Part shown: positions 50,722 to 60,992 of the stretch, piece after piece
Layout of the letters: each line of letters begins with the position of its first letter
Position numbering within the stretch: position 1 is the first letter of the stretch
NCBI RefSeq assembly: GCF_009859475.1
Contig: NZ_CP044549.1
Location: 2,170,001 to 2,234,000 of the forward strand
Source of the DNA: Hydrogenophaga sp. BPS33
Lineage (GTDB): Bacteria > Pseudomonadota > Gammaproteobacteria > Burkholderiales > Burkholderiaceae_C
Reading direction: 5' to 3'
DNA: 64,000 bases
Translations under genes and position numbers: made by a program
The notes under the pieces: model-generated
Seen by the model: only the letters and a program-made list of their open reading frames with translations
Databases searched by the model: none
Told to the model about the DNA's origin: nothing

Positions 50722-51000
50722 GCGGTCCTGACCTGAAGACTCCCCCTATGAAGGGGCAGGGTAAGCGCTGTGCTCGTCAGACGAATTCGCGCGGGGTGGG
50801 TGGGTGGTGCGTCCCTCCGGACAGAAGCTGTCCGTGGTAAAGAGTGGGGGCGAAAAAAGGAACGCGGATTGTACCCCCAGGGGGAAATGCCCTTCGCGGG
50901 CATAAAATGCCCTTTTCATGAGCCCTCCCACGGCCGCGCCAACGGCGCATGGCCTGCGCCCACTCCAGTGGTGGGCAAGGGCCTCAGCCGATCGAAAACC
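50722..51000. other. Divergent intergenic region with several hairpins
   Basis: This 279-bp gap between the Rieske and xseB starts holds no gene I can support. It has hairpins CCCCT-ATGA-AGGGG (50743-50756), CGGACAG-AAG-CTGTCCG (50818-50834) and ATGCCC-TTCGC-GGGCAT (about 50887-50903). The last overlaps a TAAAAT -10-like box at 50903-50908 that could serve xseB. Confidence 0.4.
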
Positions 51001-51258
51001 ATGCCTACACCCACTTCTTCTCGCGCTCCCCGAGAGGCCGCCACGCCCGCCCCGGCGACCAGCTATGAGGCGGCACTGGAAGAGCTCGAACAACTTGTTG
51101 CACAACTCGATGCCGGCAAGCTGCCCCTGGACCAATTGCTCACGCGCTACCAGCGCGGCGCCGAATTGCTCACCTTCTGCCGAGCACGGCTGGACGAAGT
51201 CGAGGACCAGATCAAGGTGCTTGAAGGCAGCACCCTCAAACCGTGGGACGCCAATTGA
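51001..51258 (+). CDS. xseB: Exodeoxyribonuclease VII small subunit
   Basis: 85-residue helical subunit that binds the XseA large subunit to form ExoVII, which degrades single-stranded DNA. It shows the family pattern [54 protein letters not shown]. The start is at MPTPT; the region before is a divergent promoter. It overlaps ispA, the usual xseB-ispA-dxs arrangement of proteobacteria. Confidence 0.95.
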   Translation: MPTPTSSRAPREAATPAPATSYEAALEELEQLVAQLDAGKLPLDQLLTRYQRGAELLTFCRARLDEVEDQIKVLEGSTLKPWDAN

Positions 51259-52160
51259 GCGCGGTTCTTTCCTGCGACACCGACTTCGTGGCCTGGCGCC
51301 AATCGCAGCAGGAGGCGGTGGAGCGTGCGCTGGACCGCTGGGTGTGCGCCGGCGCACCCGCTGGCCTGGGCGATGCCATGCGTTACGCCGTGCTCGACGG
51401 CGGCAAACGGCTGCGTCCCCTGCTGGTGCTGGCCACCTGCGAGGCGGTGGGCGGGCAAGCCGCGGCGGCCATGCGCGCGGCGTGCGCGGTGGAGCTCATC
51501 CACGCGTATTCGCTGGTGCACGACGACATGCCCTGCATGGACAACGACGTGCTGCGCCGAGGCAAGCCCACGGTGCACGTGCAATTCGGCGAGGCGCAAG
51601 CCCTGTTGGCCGGCGATGCCTTGCAGGCGCTGGCCTTTGAACTCCTGGTGCCCGGCGACGGCAGCATGGGCGACGCCATGAGCGCTCGCCTGTGCCGCCT
51701 GCTCGCGCTGGCCGCGGGTGCCGACGGTATGGCCGGTGGCCAGGCGGTCGATCTCGCCAGCGTGGGTGTGTTTCTCGACCTGCCCTCGCTCGAAGCCATG
51801 CACCGCCGCAAGACCGGCGCTCTGCTGCAGGCCAGTGTGGCCATGGGCGCGGCCAGCGGCCAGGTGGCGTCCGATACGCAAGCCGCGCTGGCGCAGTACG
51901 GCGCCTGTGTGGGGCTGGCCTTCCAGGTGGTCGACGACATCCTGGACGTCACCGCCGATTCCGCCACCCTGGGCAAGACCGCCGGCAAGGATGCCGCCGC
52001 CGACAAGCCCACCTTCGTTTCCCTGATGGGCCTGGCCCAGGCCCAGGGCTATGCCGACCGCGTGCTGGACCAGGCCCACGATGCCCTGCGCCGCTGCGGC
52101 CTGAACGACACCCGCACCTTGCACGCCCTGGCCGATTGGGTCGGGCGGCGTGTTACCTGA
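51243..52160 (+). CDS. ispA: Farnesyl diphosphate (polyprenyl) synthase
   Basis: 305-residue isoprenyl diphosphate synthase that builds geranyl and farnesyl diphosphate. It has [14 protein letters not shown], the first aspartate-rich motif [18 protein letters not shown] and the second [24 protein letters not shown]. The start is uncertain: GTG at 51243, or TTG at 51255 that overlaps the xseB stop as TTGA. Either gives a normal length. It lies between xseB and dxs and is probably translated by coupling. Confidence 0.94.
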   Translation: MGRQLSAVLSCDTDFVAWRQSQQEAVERALDRWVCAGAPAGLGDAMRYAVLDGGKRLRPLLVLATCEAVGGQAAAAMRAACAVELIHAYSLVHDDMPCMDNDVLRRGKPTVHVQFGEAQALLAGDALQALAFELLVPGDGSMGDAMSARLCRLLALAAGADGMAGGQAVDLASVGVFLDLPSLEAMHRRKTGALLQASVAMGAASGQVASDTQAALAQYGACVGLAFQVVDDILDVTADSATLGKTAGKDAAADKPTFVSLMGLAQAQGYADRVLDQAHDALRRCGLNDTRTLHALADWVGRRVT

Positions 52161-52206
52161 TGAGCCTCGCCAGGCCGCCACACCCATGACCCAAGCGACG
52201 CCTCCC

Positions 52207-54102
52207 ATGAGTTCCCTGTTGTCGTCCATCGATACGCCGGCCGACCTGCGCCGACTCTCGCGCACACAGCTCAAGCCCCTGTCCGACGAGTTGCGCGCCT
52301 TCGTGCTCGACAGCGTGTCGCGCACCGGCGGACACCTCAGTTCCAACCTGGGCACGGTAGAGCTCACGGTCGCCTTGCACTACGTGTTCAACACGCCCGA
52401 CGACCGCCTGGTCTGGGACGTGGGCCACCAGACCTATCCGCACAAGATCCTCACCGGCCGGCGCGAGCGCATGCACACGCTGCGCCAGCTGGGCGGCATC
52501 AGCGGCTTCCCGCGCCGCGACGAGAGCGAGTACGACACCTTCGGCACCGCGCATTCGTCCACCAGCATCTCGGCCGCGCTGGGCATGGCCCTGGCGTCCA
52601 AGCTCAAGGGCGAGCAGCGCAAGTCCATCGCCATCATCGGCGATGGCGCCATGACCGCCGGCATGGCATTCGAAGCACTGAACAACGCCGGTGTGGCCGA
52701 TGGCCGCCTGCTGGTCGTGCTCAACGACAACGACATGTCGATCTCGCCGCCAGTGGGCGCGCTCAACCGCTACCTGGCGCAACTCATGAGCGGCCAGTTC
52801 TATGCCGCCGCCAAGCACGTGGGCAAGCAGGTGCTCAAGGGCGCGCCGCCGTTGTTCGAACTGGCCAAGCGCCTGGAGGAACATGCCAAGGGCATGGTGG
52901 TGCCGGCCACCCTGTTCGAGAAATTCGGCTTCAACTACATCGGCCCGATCGACGGCCACGATCTGGAATCGCTGATCCCCACGCTGGAGAACATCCGCCA
53001 CCTGCTCGAGACCGACAGTGGTCCGCAATTCCTGCACGTGGTCACGAAGAAAGGGCAAGGCTACAAGCTCGCCGAAGCCGACCCCGTGGCCTACCACGGT
53101 CCGGGCAAGTTCGACCCTTCGGTGGGGCTGACCAAGCCCGCCACCCCACCCAAGCCCACCTTCACCCAGGTGTTCGGCAAATGGTTGTGCGACATGGCCG
53201 AGGCCGACCCGCGGCTGGTCGGCATCACGCCCGCCATGCGCGAAGGCTCGGGCATGGTCGAGTTCGAACGCCGCTTCCCCGCGCGCTACTTCGACGTGGG
53301 CATTGCCGAGCAGCATGCGGTCACCTTTGCCGCCGGCCTGGCCTGCGAAGGCCTCAAGCCCGTGGTGGCGATCTACTCCACCTTCCTGCAGCGCGCCTAC
53401 GACCAGCTCATCCACGACGTGGCCTTGCAGAACCTGCCCGTGGTGTTCGCGCTCGACCGCGCCGGCCTCGTGGGCGCCGACGGCGCGACCCACGCAGGCG
53501 CCTACGACATCGCCTACCTGCGCTGCATTCCCAACATGTCCGTGGCCTGCCCGGCGGACGAAGCCGAATGCCGCCAACTGCTGAGCACCGCCTTTGCACA
53601 GAACCACCCGGTGGCGGTGCGCTATCCGCGCGGCGCTGGTGCGGGCGTGGCGCAACCGGCAGGCCTGGAAGGCCTTGCATTTGGCCGTGGCGAACTGCGC
53701 CGCCGCGGCAGCGGCGTGGCCATTCTGGCGTTCGGCACGCTGCTGCAACCCGCGCTCGCGGCGGGCGAAGCACTGGGTGCGAGCGTGGCCAACATGCGCT
53801 GGGTCAAGCCGCTGGACCTCGATCTCCTGCGCGAACTCGCCCAGACGCACGCGGCGCTGGTGACAGTCGAAGAAGGCTGTGTCCAGGGTGGCGCGGGCGC
53901 GGCCGTTCTGGAGGCGCTGCAGGCCGAAGGCCTGGTGCTGCCGGTGCTGCAGTTGGGCTTGTCCGATACCTTCATCGAGCACGGCGACCCCGCCCGTTTG
54001 CTGGCGTTGGAGGGGCTGGACGCGGCGGGCATCGAGGCCTCGGTGCGCGCCCGTTTTGGTGCGCAATTGCAAGGCGCGCCCGCCCTCAAACGCGTGGTCT
54101 GA
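52207..54102 (+). CDS. dxs: 1-deoxy-D-xylulose-5-phosphate synthase
   Basis: TPP-dependent enzyme that condenses pyruvate and glyceraldehyde 3-phosphate, the entry step of the MEP isoprenoid path; also feeds thiamine and pyridoxal synthesis. 631 residues, standard. Motifs: [32 protein letters not shown] (TPP site), [17 protein letters not shown] and [23 protein letters not shown]. The start at [17 protein letters not shown] matches the family; an ATG 21 bases upstream is possible. Confidence 0.97.
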   Translation: MSSLLSSIDTPADLRRLSRTQLKPLSDELRAFVLDSVSRTGGHLSSNLGTVELTVALHYVFNTPDDRLVWDVGHQTYPHKILTGRRERMHTLRQLGGISGFPRRDESEYDTFGTAHSSTSISAALGMALASKLKGEQRKSIAIIGDGAMTAGMAFEALNNAGVADGRLLVVLNDNDMSISPPVGALNRYLAQLMSGQFYAAAKHVGKQVLKGAPPLFELAKRLEEHAKGMVVPATLFEKFGFNYIGPIDGHDLESLIPTLENIRHLLETDSGPQFLHVVTKKGQGYKLAEADPVAYHGPGKFDPSVGLTKPATPPKPTFTQVFGKWLCDMAEADPRLVGITPAMREGSGMVEFERRFPARYFDVGIAEQHAVTFAAGLACEGLKPVVAIYSTFLQRAYDQLIHDVALQNLPVVFALDRAGLVGADGATHAGAYDIAYLRCIPNMSVACPADEAECRQLLSTAFAQNHPVAVRYPRGAGAGVAQPAGLEGLAFGRGELRRRGSGVAILAFGTLLQPALAAGEALGASVANMRWVKPLDLDLLRELAQTHAALVTVEEGCVQGGAGAAVLEALQAEGLVLPVLQLGLSDTFIEHGDPARLLALEGLDAAGIEASVRARFGAQLQGAPALKRVV

Positions 54103-54143
54103 AGCCGCGCCGCCAGCGGCGGCGGCAAAGCTTGCAGGAGGCT

Positions 54144-54170
54144 GAGGGCACGCGCGCGTGAGCCCTCTTT
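54144..54170 (+). terminator. Probable terminator after dxs
   Basis: The stem GAGGGC / GCCCTC (54144-54149 with 54162-54167) encloses an ACGCGCGCGT inner palindrome and is followed by TTT. The T-run is short, so strength is uncertain. Confidence 0.5.
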
Positions 54171-54208
54171 CGAGGGAAAACCCGTGAGATCCCCTGAAGG
54201 GCGATTCC

Positions 54209-54214
54209 TAGAAT
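54209..54214 (+). promoter_or_regulatory. Likely -10 box of the TRAP operon
   Basis: TAGAAT lies about 77 bases before the dctP start in the 188-bp gap after dxs. No good -35 or sigma-54 -24/-12 box was seen, so an activator may be needed. Confidence 0.3.
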
Positions 54215-54290
54215 TTCGTTGGACTTTCGAGTCTGCGGCCTGTTCGCAGAGTGGGTCGGGTGTATGCCTATACCAACCACGGAGTTACAA

Positions 54291-55370
54291 ATGGATCGTC
54301 GTTCTCTCATCCAGCACGCCGGCATCGCCGGCGTGCTTGCCGCCGGTGTGGCACCGGCTGTGCATGCCCAGGCCGCCATCCGTTGGCGACTGGCTTCGAG
54401 CTTTCCCAAGGCGCTGGACACCATCTTCGGTGCCGCTGACGTGTTCGCCAAGAAGGTCAGGGAAATGTCGGGCGGGAAGTTCTCGATCACCGTGCACGCG
54501 GGGGGCGAGATCATGCCCCCCTTCGGGGTCGTCGATGGGGTACAGGAAGGCACCGTCGAATGCGCGCACACCGCCCCCTACTACTTCTTCGGCAAGGACG
54601 ATACCTTTGCATTGGACTGCGCCATTCCCTTTGGCCTCAACAGCCGCCAGATGACGGCCTGGATGTACGAAGGCAACGGTTTGAAGTTGTTCCGCGAGTT
54701 CTACGCGGGCTACAACATCGTGAACTTCCCCATGGGCAACACGGGTGCGCAAATGGGCGGCTGGTACCGCAAGGAAATCAAAACGCTCAACGACATCAAG
54801 GGCCTGAAGATGCGCATAGGTGGTTTTGCCGGCAAGGTGTTCACCCGCATGGGCGGCGTGCCGCAGAACATCCCCGGCGGCGAGATCTACCAGGCGCTGG
54901 AGAAGGGCACCATCGACGCCAGCGAATGGGTCGGCCCTTACGACGATCAGAAGCTGGGTTTCAACAAGGTGGCGCGGTACTACTACTACCCCGGCTGGTG
55001 GGAAGGAGGCCCGCAGCTCACGCTGTACGTGAACAACAAGGCCTACAACAGCCTGTCTGCCGAGCACAAGGCCATCGTGGAAGCCGCCGCGGCCTTGGCC
55101 CACACGACCATGCAGGCGAGATACGATGCCCTCAACCCGATGGCCTTGAAGCAACTGGTGGCTTCTGGCACCAAGGTACTGGCCTTCCCCAAGGCGGTGA
55201 TGGACGCGGCGTTCAAGGAGTCCATGGCGGTGTACGCCGAGAACAACGCCAACAATCCCAAGTGGAAGAAGATTTACACCGACTATTCCAACTTCCGCAA
55301 AGACCAGAACCTCTGGTTCCGATTTACCGAAGCGCAGTTCGACAATTACATGCAGCGCGCCAAGCTCTGA
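54291..55370 (+). CDS. dctP: TRAP transporter substrate-binding protein, TakP-like
   Basis: 359 residues, exported by a Tat-like signal (MDRRSLIQHAGIAGVLAAG...HAQ). It has the family pattern IRWRLASSFPKALDTIFGAADVFAKKVREMSGGKFSI, FGLNSRQMTAWMYEG and the binding-site IGGFAGKVFTRMGGVPQNIPGGEIYQALEKGTIDASEWVGPYDD. The GLNSRQMTAWM segment resembles the alpha-keto-acid binding TakP type. It is first in the dctPQM operon. A stable hairpin separates it from dctQ. Confidence 0.92.
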   Translation: MDRRSLIQHAGIAGVLAAGVAPAVHAQAAIRWRLASSFPKALDTIFGAADVFAKKVREMSGGKFSITVHAGGEIMPPFGVVDGVQEGTVECAHTAPYYFFGKDDTFALDCAIPFGLNSRQMTAWMYEGNGLKLFREFYAGYNIVNFPMGNTGAQMGGWYRKEIKTLNDIKGLKMRIGGFAGKVFTRMGGVPQNIPGGEIYQALEKGTIDASEWVGPYDDQKLGFNKVARYYYYPGWWEGGPQLTLYVNNKAYNSLSAEHKAIVEAAAALAHTTMQARYDALNPMALKQLVASGTKVLAFPKAVMDAAFKESMAVYAENNANNPKWKKIYTDYSNFRKDQNLWFRFTEAQFDNYMQRAKL

Positions 55371-55387
55371 ACCTCCGACCGCTAACC

Positions 55388-55412
55388 GGTGGTTGCCCTG
55401 GGGGCAACCACC
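55388..55412 (+). other. Stable hairpin between dctP and dctQ
   Basis: GGTGGTTGCC / GGCAACCACC is a perfect 10-bp stem with a 5-base loop, 18 bases after the dctP stop, and has no T-run. It may stabilise the dctP part of the transcript and so give more receptor than permease. That function is inferred. Confidence 0.55.
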
Positions 55413-55482
55413 GCTGACCAGCCGCAGCGAGGGCGGTAGACTTGCGCCCGGCCCACAGGCGCCATCTCTAATGGGAAACCCC

Positions 55483-56085
55483 ATGTCGTTCTTGCTCAAA
55501 ATTTCACGTGTTATCGATGCGCTTGCCGAACTGATCGGCAAGTTGGCCATGTGGCTCATCCTTGCCACCACCCTTGTCAGCGCAGGCAATGCCATCGTGC
55601 GCAAGCTGTTCAGCACCAGCTCCAACAGCCTGCTGGAGATCCAGTGGTATCTGTTCGCGGCGGTGTTCATGCTAGGCGGCGGCTATGCCTTTTTGCGCAA
55701 CGCCCATGTGCGCATCGACTTCATCTCCAGCCGTTTCAGTGCCCGCGGGCGCAACTGGGTGGACGTGGTCGGCATCCTGTGCTTTCTGTTCCCGCTGTGC
55801 TACATGATGGCGTCCCTGGGCTGGCCCCTGTTCGAGCGCGCCTGGGTGACGGGCGAGATGTCGTCCAACGCCGGCGGCCTCATCCGCTGGCCCGTGTACG
55901 GCCTCATTCCACTGGGCTTTGCCTTGCTGTTCCTGCAGGCCGTCTCGGAGTTGATCAAACGCTTCGCGTTCCTCACCGGACGAGGACCGGATGTGCTCAG
56001 CCTCGCCGTACCTGACGAAGTCAAGCAGCTCGCCGACGACATCCTGGCGCAGAAAGAAGCGCAACGCGCAGGAGCGTCGTCATGA
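55483..56085 (+). CDS. dctQ: TRAP transporter small permease DctQ
   Basis: 200 residues with four membrane helices. The first is KLAMWLILATTLVSAGNAIVRKL, and the family segment SLLEIQWYLFAAVFMLGGGYAFLRNAHVRIDF contains the conserved EIQWYLF and HVRID. It joins DctM in the inner membrane. The MSFLL methionine is chosen over one 12 bases upstream (MGNPM). It overlaps dctM by 4 bases. Confidence 0.93.
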   Translation: MSFLLKISRVIDALAELIGKLAMWLILATTLVSAGNAIVRKLFSTSSNSLLEIQWYLFAAVFMLGGGYAFLRNAHVRIDFISSRFSARGRNWVDVVGILCFLFPLCYMMASLGWPLFERAWVTGEMSSNAGGLIRWPVYGLIPLGFALLFLQAVSELIKRFAFLTGRGPDVLSLAVPDEVKQLADDILAQKEAQRAGASS

Positions 56086-57869
56086 TCGAGCTGCTGACGC
56101 AAAACTTCGTGCCAATGATGTTCGCAGGCCTGCTGGTTTTCCTGCTGTGCGGATTTCCAGTGGCGTTTTCGCTCGCCGCCACTGGCCTGTTCTTCGGCCT
56201 GATCGGCATGGAGTTGGGCCTGTTTCCGTCCAACCTGTTCCAGGCGCTGCCGCTGCGGGTGTTTGGCATCATCCAGAACGACACGCTGCTCGCCATCCCG
56301 TTCTTCACGCTCATGGGCATCATCCTCGAGCGCAGCCGCATGGCGGAGGACCTGCTCGAAACCGTCGGCCAGGTGTTCGGCCCGATGCGCGGCGGCGTGG
56401 GCGTGGCCGTGGTGCTGGTGGGCGCTTTGCTGGCCGCTACCACCGGCGTGGTCGCGGCTTCGGTCATCTCCATGGGCCTGATCGCCATGCCCATCATGCT
56501 GCGCTATGGTTACAACCGCGCCATCGCCACCGGCACCATCACCGCCTCGGGAACCCTGGCCCAGGCGCTACCGCCCTCGCTGGTGCTGATCGTGCTCGCG
56601 GACCAGTTGGGCCGTTCTGTGGGAGACATGTACGCGGGTGCGCTCATTCCGGGCCTTGCCCTTGTGGGCTTGTATCTCCTGTTTCTCGCCGTCGTGGCGC
56701 TGGTGCGGCCCGCGTGGGTACCGGCTTTGCCGCCCGAAGCCCGCATCTATGTCGAATCCAACGGCGACAGCGGCCACGTGTCGCTGCTCGTGCTGCTGGC
56801 CGTGTGTGGGGCGACGGGTTATGCCTGGTCGCAGGTGCACCAGTCGATCTTGAACCCGCTCCTGGGGCGGGAGCTGGCGGCACCCGGCGACGAAGTCTTC
56901 ATCATGTCCATGACGGTCGCCGCTGTCGTCGCGCTGGGGCTCGCCCTGCTCAACCGGCTGTTCAAGCTGGGGCTGCTGTCGCGCCTGTGCGAACGCGTGA
57001 CCTTCGTGCTGATCCCGCCGCTCGTGCTGATCTTCCTTGTGCTGGGCACCATCTTCCTGGGGGTGGCCACCCCCACCGAAGGCGGTGCCATGGGCGCGCT
57101 GGGTGCGCTGATCATGGCGAGTGCACGGCGCACGCTCTCGTTCGGGCTGCTCAAGCAAGCGCTGGAGAACACCACCAAGCTGTCCATATTTGTCATGTTC
57201 ATCCTGGTGGGCTCGACGGTGTTCAGCTTCACCTTCAATGCGGCCGATGGGCACATCTGGGTGGAGCATTTGTTCGACAAGCTGCCCGGCGGGCAAGTCG
57301 GTTTCCTGCTGTTCGTGAACGTGCTTGTGTTCATTCTGGGCATGTTCATCGACTTCTTCGAAATCGCCTTCATCGTCGTACCGATGCTGGCGCCAGTGGC
57401 CGAGAAGCTGGGCATCGACCTCATCTGGTTCGGCATCATCCTGGCGATGAACCTGCAGACCTCGTTCCTGACGCCGCCGTTCGGTTTTGCGTTGTTCTAC
57501 CTGCGCAGTGTGGCCCCGCGAGAGGACTACAACGACGCTGTGACCGGCCGGCGCATCCGTGCCGTGACGACTGGGCAGATCTACAAGGGCTCGATCGCCT
57601 TCATCATTCTGCAGCTCATCATGGTGGCCGTCGTCGTGTTCTACCCGAACATCGTCTCGGGTAACCTCAAGGCCGCCGCCAAGGTGGACGACGCGACCGT
57701 CACCGACATGTTGCGCAACATGTCGGGTATGGAAGAGGAGGCGCAGGAGTCTCCAGAAGAAGCCGGCGGCAACACAGAGGCCGCGCAAGTGCCGATTCCC
57801 GAACCCGCGGACGAGCCTCAGAATGCCGAAGATCCTGCGAAAGCGCTGAACGACAGCCTCAGGAAATAG
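56082..57869 (+). CDS. dctM: TRAP transporter large permease DctM
   Basis: 595-residue membrane transporter subunit, longer than the usual 430. It has more than twelve hydrophobic segments, [36 protein letters not shown], the [25 protein letters not shown] loop and a C-terminal acidic tail ([18 protein letters not shown]). An insertion of about 120 residues follows the first half. Larger DctM subunits of this type pair with TakP/mannitol-chloroaromatic-like receptors. It closes the dctPQM operon. Confidence 0.93.
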   Translation: MIELLTQNFVPMMFAGLLVFLLCGFPVAFSLAATGLFFGLIGMELGLFPSNLFQALPLRVFGIIQNDTLLAIPFFTLMGIILERSRMAEDLLETVGQVFGPMRGGVGVAVVLVGALLAATTGVVAASVISMGLIAMPIMLRYGYNRAIATGTITASGTLAQALPPSLVLIVLADQLGRSVGDMYAGALIPGLALVGLYLLFLAVVALVRPAWVPALPPEARIYVESNGDSGHVSLLVLLAVCGATGYAWSQVHQSILNPLLGRELAAPGDEVFIMSMTVAAVVALGLALLNRLFKLGLLSRLCERVTFVLIPPLVLIFLVLGTIFLGVATPTEGGAMGALGALIMASARRTLSFGLLKQALENTTKLSIFVMFILVGSTVFSFTFNAADGHIWVEHLFDKLPGGQVGFLLFVNVLVFILGMFIDFFEIAFIVVPMLAPVAEKLGIDLIWFGIILAMNLQTSFLTPPFGFALFYLRSVAPREDYNDAVTGRRIRAVTTGQIYKGSIAFIILQLIMVAVVVFYPNIVSGNLKAAAKVDDATVTDMLRNMSGMEEEAQESPEEAGGNTEAAQVPIPEPADEPQNAEDPAKALNDSLRK

Positions 57870-57904
57870 CACCCAAATACCCCCACAAGGAGCTGAGCGA
57901 GAGC

Positions 57905-58354
57905 ATGCACATCGATGTCAAGGTTCTGGACCCGCGCGTGGCGGACCATTTGCCCCGTTACGCCACACCCGGCAGCGCCGGGCTCGATCTGCGTGCCTGC
58001 CTGGACGCACCCCTGACGCTGGCGCCCAATGCCTGGCAACTGGTGCCCACCGGCATGGCCATCCACCTGGCCGACCCGGGCTACGCCGCCATGATCCTGC
58101 CGCGCTCCGGCCTCGGCCACAAACACGGCATCGTGCTGGGCAACCTGGTCGGGTTGATCGACAGCGACTACCAGGGGCAGCTCATGGTGAGCGCCTGGAA
58201 CCGCAGCGAGGTGCCCTTCACCATCGAGCCGCTGGAGCGCATCGCGCAGATGGTGATCGTGCCCGTGGTGCAGGCGCAGTTCAACGTGGTGAACGACTTC
58301 GCTGAGATGAGCGAACGCGGCGCAGGCGGCTACGGTTCAACCGGGGTGAAGTGA
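57905..58354 (+). CDS. dut: Deoxyuridine 5'-triphosphate nucleotidohydrolase
   Basis: Trimeric dUTPase that hydrolyses dUTP to dUMP and prevents uracil incorporation. 149 residues. Motifs: [14 protein letters not shown] (1), [26 protein letters not shown] (2 and 3), [10 protein letters not shown] (4) and a C-terminal GGYGSTGVK (5) that closes over the active site. Placed 35 bases after dctM on the same strand. An extragenic repeat starts right at its stop. Confidence 0.97.
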   Translation: MHIDVKVLDPRVADHLPRYATPGSAGLDLRACLDAPLTLAPNAWQLVPTGMAIHLADPGYAAMILPRSGLGHKHGIVLGNLVGLIDSDYQGQLMVSAWNRSEVPFTIEPLERIAQMVIVPVVQAQFNVVNDFAEMSERGAGGYGSTGVK

Positions 58355-58460
58355 ACACCCCCCTGCGCCGCTGACGCGGCTTCCCCCTCTGTAGCGCGCC
58401 TGCGGCGCTTCGAGGGGGGACGGCATCTTGGGCCGGCGTAGCCGTCCCTCGATGCCTCTG
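58355..58460. repeat. GC-rich extragenic repeat, copy C
   Basis: Begins immediately after the dut stop: ACACCCCCCTGCGCCGCTG, ACGCGGCTTCCCCC, GCGCGCCTGCGGCGC, TTCGAGGGGG, GGGCCGGCGTAGCCG, GATGCCTCTG. It matches copy B at 19046-19152 closely, including the end CTCTG. The remaining bases up to 58571 hold no gene I can support. Confidence 0.8.
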
Positions 58461-58571
58461 GAATGAGTCGCGTGCGCCGGAGAGAGTCCTGTGTTTTGGG
58501 TTGACGGGACCGAGCCTCTTGGCCCCTTTGCATCGTCCCTTTGAAGGGCGCGCAGCGTGGTGGGGTGCTTT

Positions 58572-59123
58572 CTAGTGCAAGGTCCTTGGGCCGGGCGGGT
58601 CGATGCCCGGGCCTTGCAGTTCGTCCGGACCGTCGATCTGCATGCGAAAGAAACCGGTGCCCAGCGTGCCCTTGCCCACTTCGTCCTCGCGCGCTTCGCG
58701 CACCGCGTGGACCTTCAGGCGGATGCGCAGCGCGATGCCGGCCAGCGGGTGGTTGCCGTCCATCACCACGTGGTCGGGGTAGATGTCGCTCACGAAGTAG
58801 AGTCGGTCCTGCGGGGCCGAGGGATTGCTGCCTGGGGGCAAGCCTTCGAAGCCCATGCCCGCCTCGATGTCGTCTGGAAACAGGTGGCGCGGCTCCAGGA
58901 ACAGCAAGCGGTCGTCGTAGTCGCCGAACGCATCGGTCGGTTCGAGCTGCAGCTCGACCGTGTCGCCCGGCGAATGGTGCAACAGCGCCTCTTCGATCTT
59001 GGCCAGCAGATCGTTTCCACCGACCAGGAACTCCACCGGCTCGTCGAGCACATCGAGCTCTTCGCCCAAAGTGTCCTTCAGGGTCCAGGTGAGCGCCACG
59101 ACACATTGTTGGTTGATTTTCAT
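58572..59123 (-). CDS. FKBP-type peptidyl-prolyl isomerase, SlyD-like
   Basis: 183 residues. It starts MKINQQCVVALTWTLKDTLGEELDVLDEPVEFLVGGNDLLAKIEEALLHHSPGDTVELQLEPTDAFGDYDDRL, a typical SlyD fold of an FKBP core with an insert-in-flap chaperone domain, ending in DGPDELQGPG. The C-terminal His/Cys-rich metal-binding tail of Escherichia coli SlyD is absent. A cytoplasmic folding helper. It is divergent from roxA, 14 bases apart. Confidence 0.9.
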   Translation of the reverse strand: MKINQQCVVALTWTLKDTLGEELDVLDEPVEFLVGGNDLLAKIEEALLHHSPGDTVELQLEPTDAFGDYDDRLLFLEPRHLFPDDIEAGMGFEGLPPGSNPSAPQDRLYFVSDIYPDHVVMDGNHPLAGIALRIRLKVHAVREAREDEVGKGTLGTGFFRMQIDGPDELQGPGIDPPGPRTLH

Positions 59124-59137
59124 CCGACAATTGTCAC

Positions 59138-60298
59138 ATGCCCCACGCAAAGACCCCCTCCACGCCGCTGTCTTCGTTGCCCTCACCAGAGGCGCCCTTG
59201 GCCTTGTTGGGTGGTCTCAGTCCGGCACAGTTCATGCGCCGCCACTGGCAGAAAAAACCGCTGTTGATCCGTGCGGCCCTGCCGGGGTTTGCGCCCTTGC
59301 TGAGCCGCCAGCAACTGTTCGACATGGCAGGCGACGAAGCCGTGGAGTCGCGCCTGATCGTGCGCAAGCTGCAGGGCTGGACGCTCAAGCAGGGCCCGTT
59401 GGACAAGAAGCAGCTGCCGCCCCTCAAGCAGGCCGGCTGGACCCTGCTCGTGCAGGGCGTGGACCAGCACCTCGAAGCCGCGCACGCGCTGCTGCGGCAG
59501 TTTCGTTTCGTGCCCGACGCGCGCCTGGACGACCTGATGATCTCCTGGGCCAGCGATGGCGGTGGCGTGGGGCCGCATTTCGACAGCTACGACGTCTTTC
59601 TGCTGCAGGCCACGGGACGGCGGCGCTGGCGCATCGGCCGCCAGGCCGATCTGTCCTTGCAACCCGATGTGCCGTTGAAGATCCTGCGCCACTTCGAACC
59701 CGAGGAAGAATTCGTGCTCGAGCCGGGCGACATGCTCTACCTGCCCCCGAAGTGGGCGCACGATGGCGATGCGGTGGGCGGCGACTGCTCGACGTACTCG
59801 ATCGGTTTTCGCGCGCCGCAGCGCGGCGGCCTGGCGGGCGAGTTGCTGCAGCGCATGGCCGACGAATTCGAAGACCCTGCGCTGTACCGCGATCCCCAGC
59901 AGCCCGCGACCACCACCCCCGCAGCGATGCCCGCAGGCCTTGAAGCTTTCGCGGCCGATGCTCTGCAACGCCTGCTGGCCGAACGAGGTTCCCTGGCCTG
60001 TGCGCTGGGCGAAGTGATGACCGAGCCCAAGCCCCGCGTGTGGTTCGACGAACCCGACGCCGACTGGAGCCCGGGTGCCTTGCAGCTGGACCGGCGCACG
60101 CGCATGATGTACGACGATCGGCATGTGTTCATCAACGGCGAGAGCTTTCGGGCGGGTGGCGCCGATGCGCGTCTCATGCGCGCGTTGGCGGATCACCGTG
60201 GCCTGGACCAGCGCCAGGTGGCGCGCGCCAGCGAGGGTGCCTTGGCCTTGCTGGAAGACTGGTTCGATGCCGGGTGGTTGCTCCGGGTGGCGGACTGA
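59138..60298 (+). CDS. Ribosomal oxygenase RoxA-like (YcfD, JmjC-type cupin)
   Basis: 386-residue Fe(II)/2-oxoglutarate oxygenase of the YcfD type, which hydroxylates an Arg of ribosomal protein L16. The iron triad is His147, Asp149 (VGPHFDSYDVF) and His208 (PPKWAHDGD). Family segments include QFMRRHWQKKPLLIR and EPGDMLYLPPKW. The C-terminal wing (about 290-386) is helical. It is longer than E. coli YcfD mainly at the C-terminus. Start at MPHAKT; divergent from the SlyD-like gene. Confidence 0.9.
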   Translation: MPHAKTPSTPLSSLPSPEAPLALLGGLSPAQFMRRHWQKKPLLIRAALPGFAPLLSRQQLFDMAGDEAVESRLIVRKLQGWTLKQGPLDKKQLPPLKQAGWTLLVQGVDQHLEAAHALLRQFRFVPDARLDDLMISWASDGGGVGPHFDSYDVFLLQATGRRRWRIGRQADLSLQPDVPLKILRHFEPEEEFVLEPGDMLYLPPKWAHDGDAVGGDCSTYSIGFRAPQRGGLAGELLQRMADEFEDPALYRDPQQPATTTPAAMPAGLEAFAADALQRLLAERGSLACALGEVMTEPKPRVWFDEPDADWSPGALQLDRRTRMMYDDRHVFINGESFRAGGADARLMRALADHRGLDQRQVARASEGALALLEDWFDAGWLLRVAD

Positions 60299-60346
60299 TC
60301 TTCGCGCAAGACCCGTTGCCATGGGTGCGCCGTGCAGGAGGTGTGC

Positions 60347-60853
60347 ATGACCGAAGAATCCCCCGCCACCAACGGCTTGCCCGAAGGCCGGCTTTCGGGC
60401 CGCCAGGTGTTCACCGACCTGGTGCGCCAGGCCTTCGCCACCGCGGCCCAGGAAGGATGGCCACGCATCGTGCTGTGCGATGCCGACTTCACCGACTGGC
60501 CTCTGGGTGACCGCGCGGTCGTGGAGGCGCTCAACGCCTGGTCCACGCACGGCCGTTCGCTTCAATTGCTGGCGCGCGGGTACGGCCCGCTGCGGGAGCT
60601 GCATCCCCGTTTCGTGCAATGGCGTGTGACCTGGTCGCACCTAGTCGAGGCCCAGGCGTGTGCCAGTGCATCGGCCGACGAGCTGCCCAGCGTGCTGTGG
60701 TCGCCGGTCTGGACGCTGCAGCGGCTGGACACCGCGCGCGCCACCCTGGTGGCCAGCCGCAGTGCAGAGCGGCGTGTGCTCCTGCAGGAACAGATTCAAC
60801 AGTGGTGGCACAAGGGGGCGCCGGGCTTTCCAGCGTCCACGCTGGGCCTGTGA
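60347..60853 (+). CDS. Hypothetical protein, 168 residues
   Basis: I do not recognise a named family. Residues about 20-60 (RQVFTDLVRQAFATAAQEGWPRIVLCDADFTDWPLGDRAVVEALNAW) look like an alpha/beta fold, followed by a Trp-rich HPRFVQWRVTWSHLVE. No membrane segments or signal are visible. CAGGAGG lies before the ATG, and it is 48 bases after roxA, so they may share a transcript. Confidence 0.7.
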   Translation: MTEESPATNGLPEGRLSGRQVFTDLVRQAFATAAQEGWPRIVLCDADFTDWPLGDRAVVEALNAWSTHGRSLQLLARGYGPLRELHPRFVQWRVTWSHLVEAQACASASADELPSVLWSPVWTLQRLDTARATLVASRSAERRVLLQEQIQQWWHKGAPGFPASTLGL

Positions 60854-60992
60854 GCCGACCTCGGGCAGTCGAGGGGCATCGCCATGGTGGCCGATGGCAC
60901 CGATTTGGGGAGGCGTATCATCCCGCCGACCGGAGGGATTCCATTCCGTTCATCCAAACTGTTCAACACATACCTGCCTGGAGGCGCATCTC

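Noticed and set aside
50770..51000. Longer xseB frame with 77 extra residues
   Set aside because: Family proteins are about 80 residues. The extra part covers hairpins and a -10-like box of the divergent promoter.
52153..54072. Open frame of 639 codons on the minus strand over dxs
   Set aside because: Antisense shadow of dxs. The real gene has all catalytic motifs.
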